From: Kitasatospora sp052076145
GTDB taxonomy: Bacteria; Actinomycetota; Actinomycetes; Streptomycetales; Streptomycetaceae
Assembly: GCF_052076145.1 (NCBI RefSeq)
Contig: NZ_CP197246.1
Coordinates: 496,001 to 560,000 of the forward strand
DNA: 64,000 bases
Direction: 5' to 3'
This document shows positions 33,743 through 40,533 of the stretch, one piece after another. A program made the position numbers and the translations under genes. Below the pieces are notes generated by a model. It saw only the letters and a list, made by a program, of their open reading frames with translations, had not been told where the DNA came from and searched no databases. Within the stretch, counting starts at the first letter, position 1. Each line of letters opens with the position of its first letter.

Positions 33743-35011
33743 TCAGCCCCGAGGGGTGCGGTGCAGGCTCCGCTCCAGGGCGGCCTCGCAGAGCGAGTCC
33801 AGCACCGCCTCCTCCGGGGGGAAGTGCACCCGCCCGGTCAGGACGTCCCGGAGGTTTCGCTCCAGCGGGTGACGGCGGCTCAGGCCGGGGTTGCCGGTGA
33901 GGGTGACGGCCTGCTGGACGGCGGCGGTGGCCGTGCGCCCGGCGTGCAGTTGGGCGGCGCCGGTGCGCGTGGCGGCGCCCGGGTCGCCGTGGTCGATCCG
34001 GGCGGCCAGCCCGGCGAGCAGGTCCTCGGCCGCGATCAGGGAGCTCTCCAGCTCGCCGACGGCGCTCCGGTGGCGCGGGGCGGTGAGACCGCCGGGCGTG
34101 CGCTGGTGCAGGTGCCGGATCAGCCAGTCCTGGGCGGCGCGGGCCACCCCCAGCTGGACGGCGGCGAACGCCAGGTCGTGCCAGGCGAGTTCCAGCCGCC
34201 GTTCGGCGAGCTGCCGGGCCGCCTGCCCGGCTGCCTGCCCGGCTGCCTGCCCGGCTGCCTGCCGGGCGCCGCGCGGGCCGTCCGGCTCGGCGAGGCCGAG
34301 CACGGCGCCGGAGGGCACCTCGACGTCCGTCAGCAGCACGTCGTGCCCGGCGCTGGCCCGCAGCCCGAGCTGGTCCCAGACCGGGTCGATCTCGATCCCC
34401 GGGCTGTCGCCGCGGACGAGGAAGAGCCCCGTCCGTGGGGTGGCTTCGTCGGTGCGGGCCCAGACGGCCATCCAGGCCAGCGCCTCCGCGCCGGCGCAGA
34501 AGGTCTTACGCCCGGTCAGGCGCCAGCCCTCGCCGTCCCGTCGGGCGACGGTGCCGGGGAGGGCGGCCGTGCTGCCGGGCTCCGCGCGCAGCGTGTTGAG
34601 CAGCGCGGGCCCGCGCCGGGATTCGGTGAGCAGCCGCCGGTAGGCGGCGGCCGGCCAACTGCCGGTGCGGGCCTGCTCGGCGTGGCGCAGCAGTGTGCAG
34701 GCCGTCAGCACGGCCACCGAGGCATCACCCCGGCCGAGGCCGGAGAGCACGGTGACGGTGTCCGCGAGCCCGCCGCCGGGGCCGCCGTACCGCCGGCCGA
34801 CGGTCAGGGTGAGCAGCCCGGCCTCGTGCACGGCCTCGACGCCCTGGTACGGGAAGGTCCCGTCCCGGTCGTGCTCCTCCGCGCGGGCGGCCAGCAGGTC
34901 GACCACCCGGGGCAGCCCGGCCAGCATGTCGTGGCCGGCCGGGTCGGCGGGGCCGTCAACGGCGCCGAACTGTCGGGGTGCGGTCTTCTGGTCGGCGGTA
35001 GGGGTGGTCAT
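33743..35011 (-). CDS. Acyl-CoA dehydrogenase-like flavoprotein (SfnB type)
   Basis: A 422-residue acyl-CoA dehydrogenase-fold protein. The N-terminal helical domain has EAGLLTLTVGRRYGG, the middle domain WRLTGRKTFCAGAEALAWMA, and the C-terminal helices VTLTGNPGLSRRHPLERNLR. The TGRKxFxxGA pattern fits the SfnB/DszC-like group, often linked to organosulfur use. A Cys-containing leader peptide of the actinobacterial sulfur type precedes it (35135-35218), which supports that role. ATG 35011 was chosen. Residues around 255-270 are a near-perfect AAGQ repeat encoded by a 12-bp DNA repeat at 34221-34266. Confidence 0.82.
   Translation of the reverse strand: MTTPTADQKTAPRQFGAVDGPADPAGHDMLAGLPRVVDLLAARAEEHDRDGTFPYQGVEAVHEAGLLTLTVGRRYGGPGGGLADTVTVLSGLGRGDASVAVLTACTLLRHAEQARTGSWPAAAYRRLLTESRRGPALLNTLRAEPGSTAALPGTVARRDGEGWRLTGRKTFCAGAEALAWMAVWARTDEATPRTGLFLVRGDSPGIEIDPVWDQLGLRASAGHDVLLTDVEVPSGAVLGLAEPDGPRGARQAAGQAAGQAAGQAARQLAERRLELAWHDLAFAAVQLGVARAAQDWLIRHLHQRTPGGLTAPRHRSAVGELESSLIAAEDLLAGLAARIDHGDPGAATRTGAAQLHAGRTATAAVQQAVTLTGNPGLSRRHPLERNLRDVLTGRVHFPPEEAVLDSLCEAALERSLHRTPRG
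34221..34266. repeat. 12-bp tandem repeat within the flavoprotein gene
   Basis: Three perfect copies of GCCTGCCCGGCT (34221-34256) and a partial fourth. Being a multiple of three, copy changes would keep the reading frame and only change the number of AAGQ units. Confidence 0.8.
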
Positions 35012-35134
35012 GGCGGCGCCTCCCGGGGCGGCAGCGTGGTCTCGGCGGACAGCGGAAAGGCACGCCCGGAGAGGCGCACGCACGGCGCCCGGCAAGGGCC
35101 GGGGCCGTGCCTCAGAGCCGGTTGTGGCTCTGGC

Positions 35135-35218
35135 TCATGTCCACGGACACGCCGCGCTGGCGGTGCGCCGCAGGTCCAGATAGCTGCGACGGGTCAGCAG
35201 CAGGCGGCGGGGAGACAT
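35135..35218 (-). CDS. Sulfur-type leader peptide (27 aa)
   Basis: A 27-residue peptide, MSPRRLLLTRRSYLDLRR then TASAACPWT. The core RRxYxDLRRxxSAxC is that of the actinobacterial putative leader peptides found upstream of sulfur-assimilation and cysteine-linked genes. It ends 123 bases before the SfnB-like gene, on the same strand. A small hairpin (AGAGCC, ACAACC, GGCTCT at 35114-35131) begins just after its stop codon. By analogy with cysteine-responsive attenuators of mycobacteria, ribosome speed at the Cys codon could control downstream transcription or translation; that is inference. Confidence 0.7.
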   Translation of the reverse strand: MSPRRLLLTRRSYLDLRRTASAACPWT

Positions 35219-35286
35219 GCTCGTGACTGTACGAAGCGTTGATCGAACACGTCAAGCATGGCCGGAATCCGTTGTCAGGCCTGACG

Positions 35287-35781
35287 TCAGCCCTGGAGGA
35301 ACATGTCTCCGGGCAGCGGCTTGAGCAACTGGTAGAGGTCGTCCGCGATCGGTCTGTCCCAGGAGGCGATGGTGACCTGGACACCGTCACTGCGCCCGAA
35401 CTGGGCGCAGAACACCCGCTCCTCGCTGACCTTGATCTTCTTCACGATCAGCAGGTCGTCGCCGAGCATGACGGGGAAGTCCTCGGCGGAGACGAATTCG
35501 ACCGGTTCCTGGTTCTCCAGGGCCGCGAGGAGCTGACGGATCTCGAACGGGACTCCGTCAGCCGCGTCCCGGGCGGGGGAGCCGTCGGGGAGGTTGCCGA
35601 TGAACATGGCCGGACCGCGACCGCCGAAGAGGTCGTAGCGCAGGAAGATCCCCTGGCACGAGCCGTCCGTGCCGGTCATCGTCATGGCGCCGAAGTGGCC
35701 CGGCCAGTCGCCCGGGTCCATCGCGAGCACGTCGAAGTCCGGGCCTGCGGGCGAGCCGGAGCGACGGCGGAGAAATGACAT
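35287..35781 (-). CDS. Conserved-looking protein, unknown function
   Basis: A 164-residue soluble protein that I do not recognise. It is of mixed alpha/beta composition, with segments such as FDVLAMDPGDWPGHFGAMTM, SCQGIFLRYDLFGGRGPAMF and LLIVKKIKVSEERVFCAQFG, and ends TIASWDRPIADDLYQLLK. No signal peptide or membrane helix. ATG 35781 (MSFLRRRSG) was chosen; an open frame continues upstream but its codon use and composition change. It is upstream of the leader peptide on the same strand, separated by 68 bases. Confidence 0.65.
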   Translation of the reverse strand: MSFLRRRSGSPAGPDFDVLAMDPGDWPGHFGAMTMTGTDGSCQGIFLRYDLFGGRGPAMFIGNLPDGSPARDAADGVPFEIRQLLAALENQEPVEFVSAEDFPVMLGDDLLIVKKIKVSEERVFCAQFGRSDGVQVTIASWDRPIADDLYQLLKPLPGDMFLQG

Positions 35782-36063
35782 GACACCATCGTACGTGCCC
35801 GTCACGCCCTGCTCACGGGCCGGGTCGGCGGTCCGGGCCAGATCCACGCTCAGAGACCAATGTTGACTCTGAGCAACCGTCCGGGCTACGTTCGGTTCTG
35901 CACGACAGCCGCTGTGGACTCGATCCACCGGGGGGCGGCACGTCGCAGCGCGCCTGTGTGCGCGTTCCGCAACCATGTACATCGTCGTGCGACACACCTG
36001 AACCGCCTGAGCAGTTCCTGTTGTCCACAGACCGTCAGACCATTCGGAAGATCGTTCGAAGCA

Positions 36064-36083
36064 CGTCAGAACGACGTCAGAAC
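36064..36083. repeat. Direct repeat with 11-bp period
   Basis: CGTCAGAAC occurs at 36064-36072 and 36075-36083, one helical turn apart; a weaker relative, CGTCAGACC, lies at 36033. Direct repeats with 11-base period are the usual target of OmpR/PhoB-type response regulators such as PhoP. No gene start is close. Confidence 0.45.
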
Positions 36084-36429
36084 TTCACTCAAGACCTGAC
36101 AGATACACCTAAGCTGACACCAGACTTCACAAGCCAGGTTCGCGGGGCCCCGGCCCGTCGCACCGCGAACCTTGCCCGGGACACCGCCGCGTGGGGGCGT
36201 GCGGATCTCGGGCACCCGGCGCCAGCGCCCGAGTCGCTCTCGGACGCCGGAGCCACCGCCTCCCGGCGACTGTTCGGCCCTTCGGGGCCGAGGCGGGCCG
36301 GCGCACCCCGGTGCGTTCGGGATTCACCTCGGGAGGAGTCCGGCACTCGTGCCGGGCATCACAGCAGGCGCCGTGCTCGGTCGCGTGGGGGCGATGGGCA
36401 CGGCGTCTGCCTGCTGCTCATACTGTGAG

Positions 36430-36457
36430 CTGTTCCTTGTCGAACAGTCAACGACAA
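36430..36457. promoter_or_regulatory. Overlapping inverted repeats downstream of DUF397 gene
   Basis: CTGTTC-CTTGTC-GAACAG (36430-36447) overlaps TTGTCG-AACAGTCAA-CGACAA (36437-36457). Both are perfect six-base arms. They could be an operator or, since the DUF397 gene ends at 36491 on the minus strand, alternative 3' hairpins. Confidence 0.4.
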
Positions 36458-36490
36458 ATCTGGGATTGACACAGAGCGCAGGCCCGCGTT

Positions 36491-36727
36491 TCAGGTCAGG
36501 TCGAACTCGCCGTCGCGGGCCCCGAGGACGAAGTCCCGCCACTCCCCCGGGGTGAAGACCAGGACGGGCCCCTCGGGCCGACGGGCGTCCCGCATCGCGA
36601 TGAAGCCCTCCACGAACGCGATCTGGACATCTCCCACGCCGTGGCTGCTGGAGAGCCAGTCGGCCCCCGTGAGATCCAGCTCGGGCTTCCGGTTGCTCTC
36701 CACATTGGTACCGATGTTCGCCGCCAC
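36491..36727 (-). CDS. DUF397 protein
   Basis: A 78-residue DUF397 protein, the small acidic family widespread in streptomycetes. The pattern is typical: ADWLSSSHGVGDVQIAFVEG, then IAMRDARRPEGPVLVFTPGE followed by WRDFVLGARDGEFDL. GTG 36727 has GGAGG nine bases upstream. DUF397 genes are usually paired with an XRE-family regulator gene, forming BldB/WhiJ-like control pairs; no such partner lies next to this one. Confidence 0.88.
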   Translation of the reverse strand: MAANIGTNVESNRKPELDLTGADWLSSSHGVGDVQIAFVEGFIAMRDARRPEGPVLVFTPGEWRDFVLGARDGEFDLT

Positions 36728-36926
36728 GCTGCAGCTCCTCCCGCGGTCGTCCTCGTCCGGCTTCCCAGCGTAGCCACGCCCCCACCGGCGGGGGGCCGTT
36801 CCGCCCAAGCCTCCTCCGCACGGGCCGAGATGCCCGGATCGCGGCGCTTCGGGGCGGCGAGTGTGCTAGCGGGCGCGCGGGCTGCGAGAGTGTTGCCCTC
36901 ATGCCCCGTTCCCTCAGGAGCAGCCG

Positions 36927-37508
36927 ATGGACCGCAGGGACGCCCACCGCGCCGAGGTGATCCCGATCTCGGCCGCGCCCTCCGCCACCACGCCGGGCCA
37001 GCAGGACGCCGAGGCGGCCCAGGACACCCCGGACACCCCGGACACCGCCGACGGCGGGGAGACGCCCACCCGCCCCTCCGGCCATGGCCGGGTGGGCGTG
37101 GTGCTGGTCTCGCAGAGCGAGGAGCTGGCCTCGGCCGTCGGCACCCTCGCGGTGGCCCTCGGCGGCAACGCCGACCCGGCGCCCGTCGCCACCACCGGCG
37201 GCCGCCTCGCGGACGGGCCGGGCGCCAGCGCCGTCCTGATCGCTGCGGCCGCAAGGCGGGTCGACCAGGGGCACGGCGTGGCCGTCCTCGCCGACCTGGG
37301 CGGCGCCGTGGAGACCGTACAGGCGCTGCTCGCCGAGGCGGACGAGCACGGCCTGCCCTTCCCCGTACGGCTCGCGGACGCGCCCTTCGTGGAGGGCGCG
37401 GTCGCCGCCGTCGCCACCGCGACGGCGGGCGGGGACCTGACGGCGGTGCTGGACGCGGCGGAGGAGATGTACCGCCAGCGCAAGATCCAGGGCTCAGCCG
37501 AGGGCTGA
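36927..37508 (+). CDS. DhaM-like EIIA-Man domain protein lacking the catalytic His
   Basis: A 193-residue protein with a disordered Asp/Thr/Pro-rich N-terminus (to about residue 52) and a PTS EIIA-mannose fold of the DhaM type: GRVGVVLVSQSEELASAVGT, VAVLADLGGAVETVQALLAE and VRLADAPFVEGAVAAVATA. In DhaM the phosphorylated His lies in VSHS; here the codon is CAG, giving VSQS. It therefore should not carry phosphate from HPr by the normal route. No dhaK or dhaL is nearby. ATG 36927 has an AGGAG site. Possibly a regulatory derivative. Confidence 0.78.
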   Translation: MDRRDAHRAEVIPISAAPSATTPGQQDAEAAQDTPDTPDTADGGETPTRPSGHGRVGVVLVSQSEELASAVGTLAVALGGNADPAPVATTGGRLADGPGASAVLIAAAARRVDQGHGVAVLADLGGAVETVQALLAEADEHGLPFPVRLADAPFVEGAVAAVATATAGGDLTAVLDAAEEMYRQRKIQGSAEG

Positions 37509-37970
37509 GAACACCGTCGCGGGCCCGGCCGCGAGGGCCACGGCGATCCGCTCCCGGGAGTAGTCGTCCAGCTCGGGCAGCGCGTCCGGGGCGAACCAGC
37601 CGACCTCCAGCGACTCGTCGTCGTTGACCCGGGCCTCGCCCGAGACCAGCCGGCAGCGGAAGGTCAGGTCCAGGTACTGGGCCTGGTCACCGTTCGGGTA
37701 GTGCTGCATCGGCGAGACCGTCACCGAACTCAGCAGCTCCGGGGCGATCACCACCCCGGCCTCCTCGAAGCACTCCCGCACGACGCAGTCGGCGGGCTGC
37801 TCGCCCGGGTCGAGGATGCCGCCGATCACCGCCCAGCGGCCGTTGTCGGCCCGTCGGCCGAGCAGCACCCGGCCGGTGTCGTCGACCACCACGGCCCCGA
37901 CGGCGGAGAGCCAGAGCGGGCGGGTGCCGACGAAGGAACGGAGCTCGGCCAGGAACGGCGGAATAGGCAT
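37494..37970 (-). CDS. NUDIX hydrolase
   Basis: A 158-residue NUDIX hydrolase with the full box GGILDPGE, seven residues, RECFEEAGV (about residues 50-72). The preceding strand LSAVGAVVVDDTGRVLLGRR and following TVSPMQHYPNGDQAQYLDLT fit the group of ADP-ribose- or nucleotide-sugar-type NUDIX proteins common in actinobacteria. The 3' end overlaps that of the convergent DhaM-like gene by 15 bases. Substrate unknown. Confidence 0.88.
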   Translation of the reverse strand: MPIPPFLAELRSFVGTRPLWLSAVGAVVVDDTGRVLLGRRADNGRWAVIGGILDPGEQPADCVVRECFEEAGVVIAPELLSSVTVSPMQHYPNGDQAQYLDLTFRCRLVSGEARVNDDESLEVGWFAPDALPELDDYSRERIAVALAAGPATVFSALG

Positions 37971-38077
37971 GGGCCGACCCTATCGGCCGGGGCCTACCAG
38001 CCGAGGCCCGTCGGCCGGGTGGTGTCTGCCGGGGCCTGCCGGGCAGGGGTTGTCGGGCAGGGGTTGTCGGGCCCGCC

Positions 38078-38338
38078 CTAGAGGGCGGCGCGACTGCCCG
38101 GCCGGAGCCGGGCGAAGGCGACCCGGCCCAGCAGCATCACCCCGGCGGCCAGACAGCCCGCGACGGCCATCACCCACGCCGGGCCGTCGCTCTCCGGCAC
38201 GACCACCGCGATCATGATGCCCACCCCGATGCAGGCCGCGCCGACGGTGGCGAGCAGCAGCGGGTGCCGGTCGAGGGCGCCGCCGCTCCAGCGCCCCGGC
38301 GCCCGGGGCGCCGGCTGATCACGTTGGGTTTCGGCCAT
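38078..38338 (-). CDS. Small membrane protein, unknown function
   Basis: An 86-residue protein with a hydrophilic Pro/Arg-rich N-terminus and two membrane helices, LLLATVGAACIGVGIMIAVV and GPAWVMAVAGCLAAGVMLLG, ending in a basic tail. ATG 38338 was chosen. No family recognised. It lies alone between the NUDIX gene and the deacetylase region. Confidence 0.65.
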   Translation of the reverse strand: MAETQRDQPAPRAPGRWSGGALDRHPLLLATVGAACIGVGIMIAVVVPESDGPAWVMAVAGCLAAGVMLLGRVAFARLRPGSRAAL

Positions 38339-38650
38339 GGAACCCACGGTATACCTCGGGAGGTCCGAAGGCAGCCGACCCGCCCCGGTGCAGGGGAGCC
38401 GACGGTGCGGGCTTCGCAAAACCACCGCGCGCCTCGCCGCGAAAAGCTGCCGACTGCCGTACAACCTTCGTCGTGAGTCAGTGGTCTCCACTACATTGAG
38501 CGATCCAGGAACGGCCTCGACACGGGTTGGGAGTCCCCCGTCGCAGGCCGCAGAGTCGGGAGGCGGAGCCGCCGCCGCCCGATTGTCGGAGGCCCGGGTC
38601 CGGTCCTCCGGCGGTACCGCCGCGCCGTCAGGGCGACCGAGGGGGGAACC
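38339..38650. other. Intergenic region upstream of the deacetylase gene
   Basis: About 310 bases between divergent genes. Nothing definite is seen; an AT-richer patch (TCTCCACTACATTGAG, near 38488-38505) is a possible promoter for the plus strand. Confidence 0.4.
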
Positions 38651-39637
38651 GTGCCGTATTCCTTGTCCACGACCATGACCAACCTGCCGCCGGGCGCCGT
38701 CACCGGCCCGCCGACCGGCCGGGGCCGGGCGCACTGGCTGCGCTTCTCCCCCGTCCAGCCGCTGTTCCGAGCCCGTGCCGCCGGGCGGCTCGCCGTCCTC
38801 GCGTACCACGGCGTGACCGACCCCCGGTCGTTCGGCGCCCAGCTCGACCGACTGCGCCGACTCGCCACCCCGGTCTCGCTCCAGGCGGTCGAGCGGGCGG
38901 TCGCCGAGGGGCGGCCGCTGCCGCCGCGCAGCGTGCTGATCACCTTCGACGACGCCGACCGTACGGTGTTCACCCATGCCCTGCCCGAGCTGGCCTCGCG
39001 GCGCATCCCGGCGGCCGCGTTCGTCATCGCCGAGCTGATCGGCACCGACCAGCCGTTCTGGTGGCACGAGGCGGAGTTCCTCGCCCGGCACGGCGGCCGG
39101 GCCCGCTCGCTCGGCTCCCGCACCGAGCCCGGCCGACTGCTGGCCGGGCTCAAGGCACTGCCCGATCCGGACCGCCGCCGCAGCCTGCACGAGCTGCGGG
39201 TGAGCGCCGACCGGCAGGCGCCCCCGCAGGAGCAGCTCCGGCCGGAGGACCTGCGGGTGCTGCGCGGCTCGGACATCGCGATCGGCAACCACACCCTCGG
39301 GCACCCGAGCCTCAGCCGCTGCGACGGCACCACCGTGCGGGCGGAGATCACCGGCGCGCACCTGGCCCTGACCCAGTGGCTCGGCGAGGCACCCACCGCG
39401 TTCGCCTACCCGGACGGCGGCCACGACCCCCGGGCCGACGCGGTGCTCCGCCAGCTCGGCTACCGGCTCGGCTTCCTCTCCGACCAGCGGCTCGGCCCCC
39501 GTCTCCCGGCCCACCCGCTGCGGATCAGCCGTCTCCAGGTCGACTCCACCACCAGCATCCGCCGCTTCGACACCATCCTCTCGGGCCTCGAACCGACCCT
39601 CCACCGCTGGCGCAGCAGCCTGGCCGCCCACGGCTGA
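38651..39637 (+). CDS. Polysaccharide deacetylase family protein
   Basis: A 328-residue protein with a NodB-like deacetylase domain. Motifs in order: LAVLAYHGVTDP, LITFDDADRT (catalytic Asp pair), AIGNHTLGHPSL (metal-binding His pair) and TAFAYPDGGHDPRAD. The enzyme removes N- or O-acetyl groups from a sugar polymer or small glycoside. No signal peptide is evident, so it may act in the cytoplasm or on a lipid-linked precursor. Motif 1 has TFDDAD where most members have TFDDG. GTG 38651 has a GGGGGG site upstream. Confidence 0.87.
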   Translation: MPYSLSTTMTNLPPGAVTGPPTGRGRAHWLRFSPVQPLFRARAAGRLAVLAYHGVTDPRSFGAQLDRLRRLATPVSLQAVERAVAEGRPLPPRSVLITFDDADRTVFTHALPELASRRIPAAAFVIAELIGTDQPFWWHEAEFLARHGGRARSLGSRTEPGRLLAGLKALPDPDRRRSLHELRVSADRQAPPQEQLRPEDLRVLRGSDIAIGNHTLGHPSLSRCDGTTVRAEITGAHLALTQWLGEAPTAFAYPDGGHDPRADAVLRQLGYRLGFLSDQRLGPRLPAHPLRISRLQVDSTTSIRRFDTILSGLEPTLHRWRSSLAAHG

Positions 39638-39659
39638 GGCGCCGACGCAAGGCTCTGCC

Positions 39660-39704
39660 GGTGCTAGCGGTGCTAGCGGTGCTAGCGGTGCTAGCGGTGC
39701 TAGC
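39660..39704. repeat. Five perfect tandem copies of a 9-bp unit
   Basis: GGTGCTAGC is repeated five times without error in the gap between the convergent deacetylase and racemase genes. The racemase stop codon TAG (39702-39700) is in the last copy; read in that frame every unit supplies another TAG. Each unit contains GCTAGC, and CTAG is generally rare in such genomes. Confidence 0.92.
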
Positions 39705-40464
39705 GAACGGCCAGCCCCAGCGCCGAGTAACGGGCTGCGGCGGCCGGGAGAGTGGCTTCTTGCCCGGCGTGCAGGACGGTGAGGGTGCCGGTGCCGAGGC
39801 GGGCCGCCGCCGGGCCGATCCGGCGCAGCGCCTGGGCGGCAACCGCGTCGGCGGAGCCGAAGAAGCGGAGGGTCGGCGCCGCTGTCGCGGCCACTGCGGC
39901 GCGGATGACGTCCTCGACGAGCTCGTAGTGGGTGCAGCCGAGGACGATGCCGTCGGTGCCCGCCGGGGTGCGGGCCGCGGCGTCCGCGACGGCAGCGGTG
40001 ATGGCGGCGGTGTCGCCGTGCTCGACCGCGTCGGCCAGGCCGGGGCAGGCGACCTCGGTGACCTCGGCGGCGCCGCCGAACTCACGGATCAGGTCGCGCT
40101 GGTACGGGCTGCCGGTGGTGGCCGGGGTCGCCCAGATGGCGACGCGGCGGCAGACGGCCGAGGCGGGCTTGATCGCGGGCACGGTGCCGATCACCGGGAT
40201 GCCGGGCTCCAGCTCGGCCCGCATCACGTCCAGGGCGTGCACGGAGGCGGTGTTGCAGGCGACCACCAGGGCGTCCGGCCGGTGTGCGGCGGCGGCGCGG
40301 GCGCAGCCGAGCGCGAGCTCGGTGATCTCTTCGGCGGTCTGGGGGCCCCAGGGCATGCTGGCGGGGTTGGAGGAGAGCACCAGGTCGGCGTCGGGCCGCA
40401 GTCCGCGCAGCGCCGCTGCGGCGGCGAGCAGACCGATGCCGGAGTCCATCACTGCGATCTTCAT
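39700..40464 (-). CDS. Glutamate racemase-like protein
   Basis: A 254-residue Asp/Glu racemase, expected to interconvert L- and D-glutamate for peptidoglycan. The two catalytic Cys are in VACNTASVHA and VLGCTHYELVE; the N-terminus is KIAVMDSGIGLLAAAAAL and IWATPATTGSPYQRDL is the third motif. Two pieces deviate from classic MurI: DSGIGLL instead of DSGxGGL and SMPWGPQ instead of PYG. It could be a second, specialised racemase. ATG 40464 was chosen; the open frame above has no similarity. Confidence 0.8.
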   Translation of the reverse strand: MKIAVMDSGIGLLAAAAALRGLRPDADLVLSSNPASMPWGPQTAEEITELALGCARAAAAHRPDALVVACNTASVHALDVMRAELEPGIPVIGTVPAIKPASAVCRRVAIWATPATTGSPYQRDLIREFGGAAEVTEVACPGLADAVEHGDTAAITAAVADAAARTPAGTDGIVLGCTHYELVEDVIRAAVAATAAPTLRFFGSADAVAAQALRRIGPAAARLGTGTLTVLHAGQEATLPAAAARYSALGLAVR

Positions 40465-40533
40465 AGGGCGAAACTCTACTGGCATCAGCCCGGCCGACCG
40501 CCCTCCGGCTGCCCGGTGCGGCAGACTGCCGGG

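Larger units (their letters stand above)
35782..36490. other. 700-base gap with regulatory-looking repeats but no gene
   Basis: No reading frame here has believable actinobacterial codon use or a known domain. Visible structure: direct repeats CGTCAGAAC at 36064 and 36075, and overlapping inverted repeats at 36430-36457. The stretch 36000-36130 is clearly AT-richer than its surroundings, as promoter regions are. A small RNA or very short gene is possible but not shown. Confidence 0.55.

Noticed and set aside
36466..36494. TTGACA followed 17 bases later by TTTCAG as a plus-strand promoter
   Set aside because: The -10 is poor and the transcript would only run antisense through the DUF397 gene.
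39660..39704. Short repeat array considered as CRISPR
   Set aside because: Units are nine bases with no spacers; a simple tandem repeat.
38527..40533. N-terminal extension of the HpnB-like glycosyltransferase by about 670 codons
   Set aside because: It overlaps the deacetylase in another frame and the racemase on the other strand; family similarity begins at 40534.
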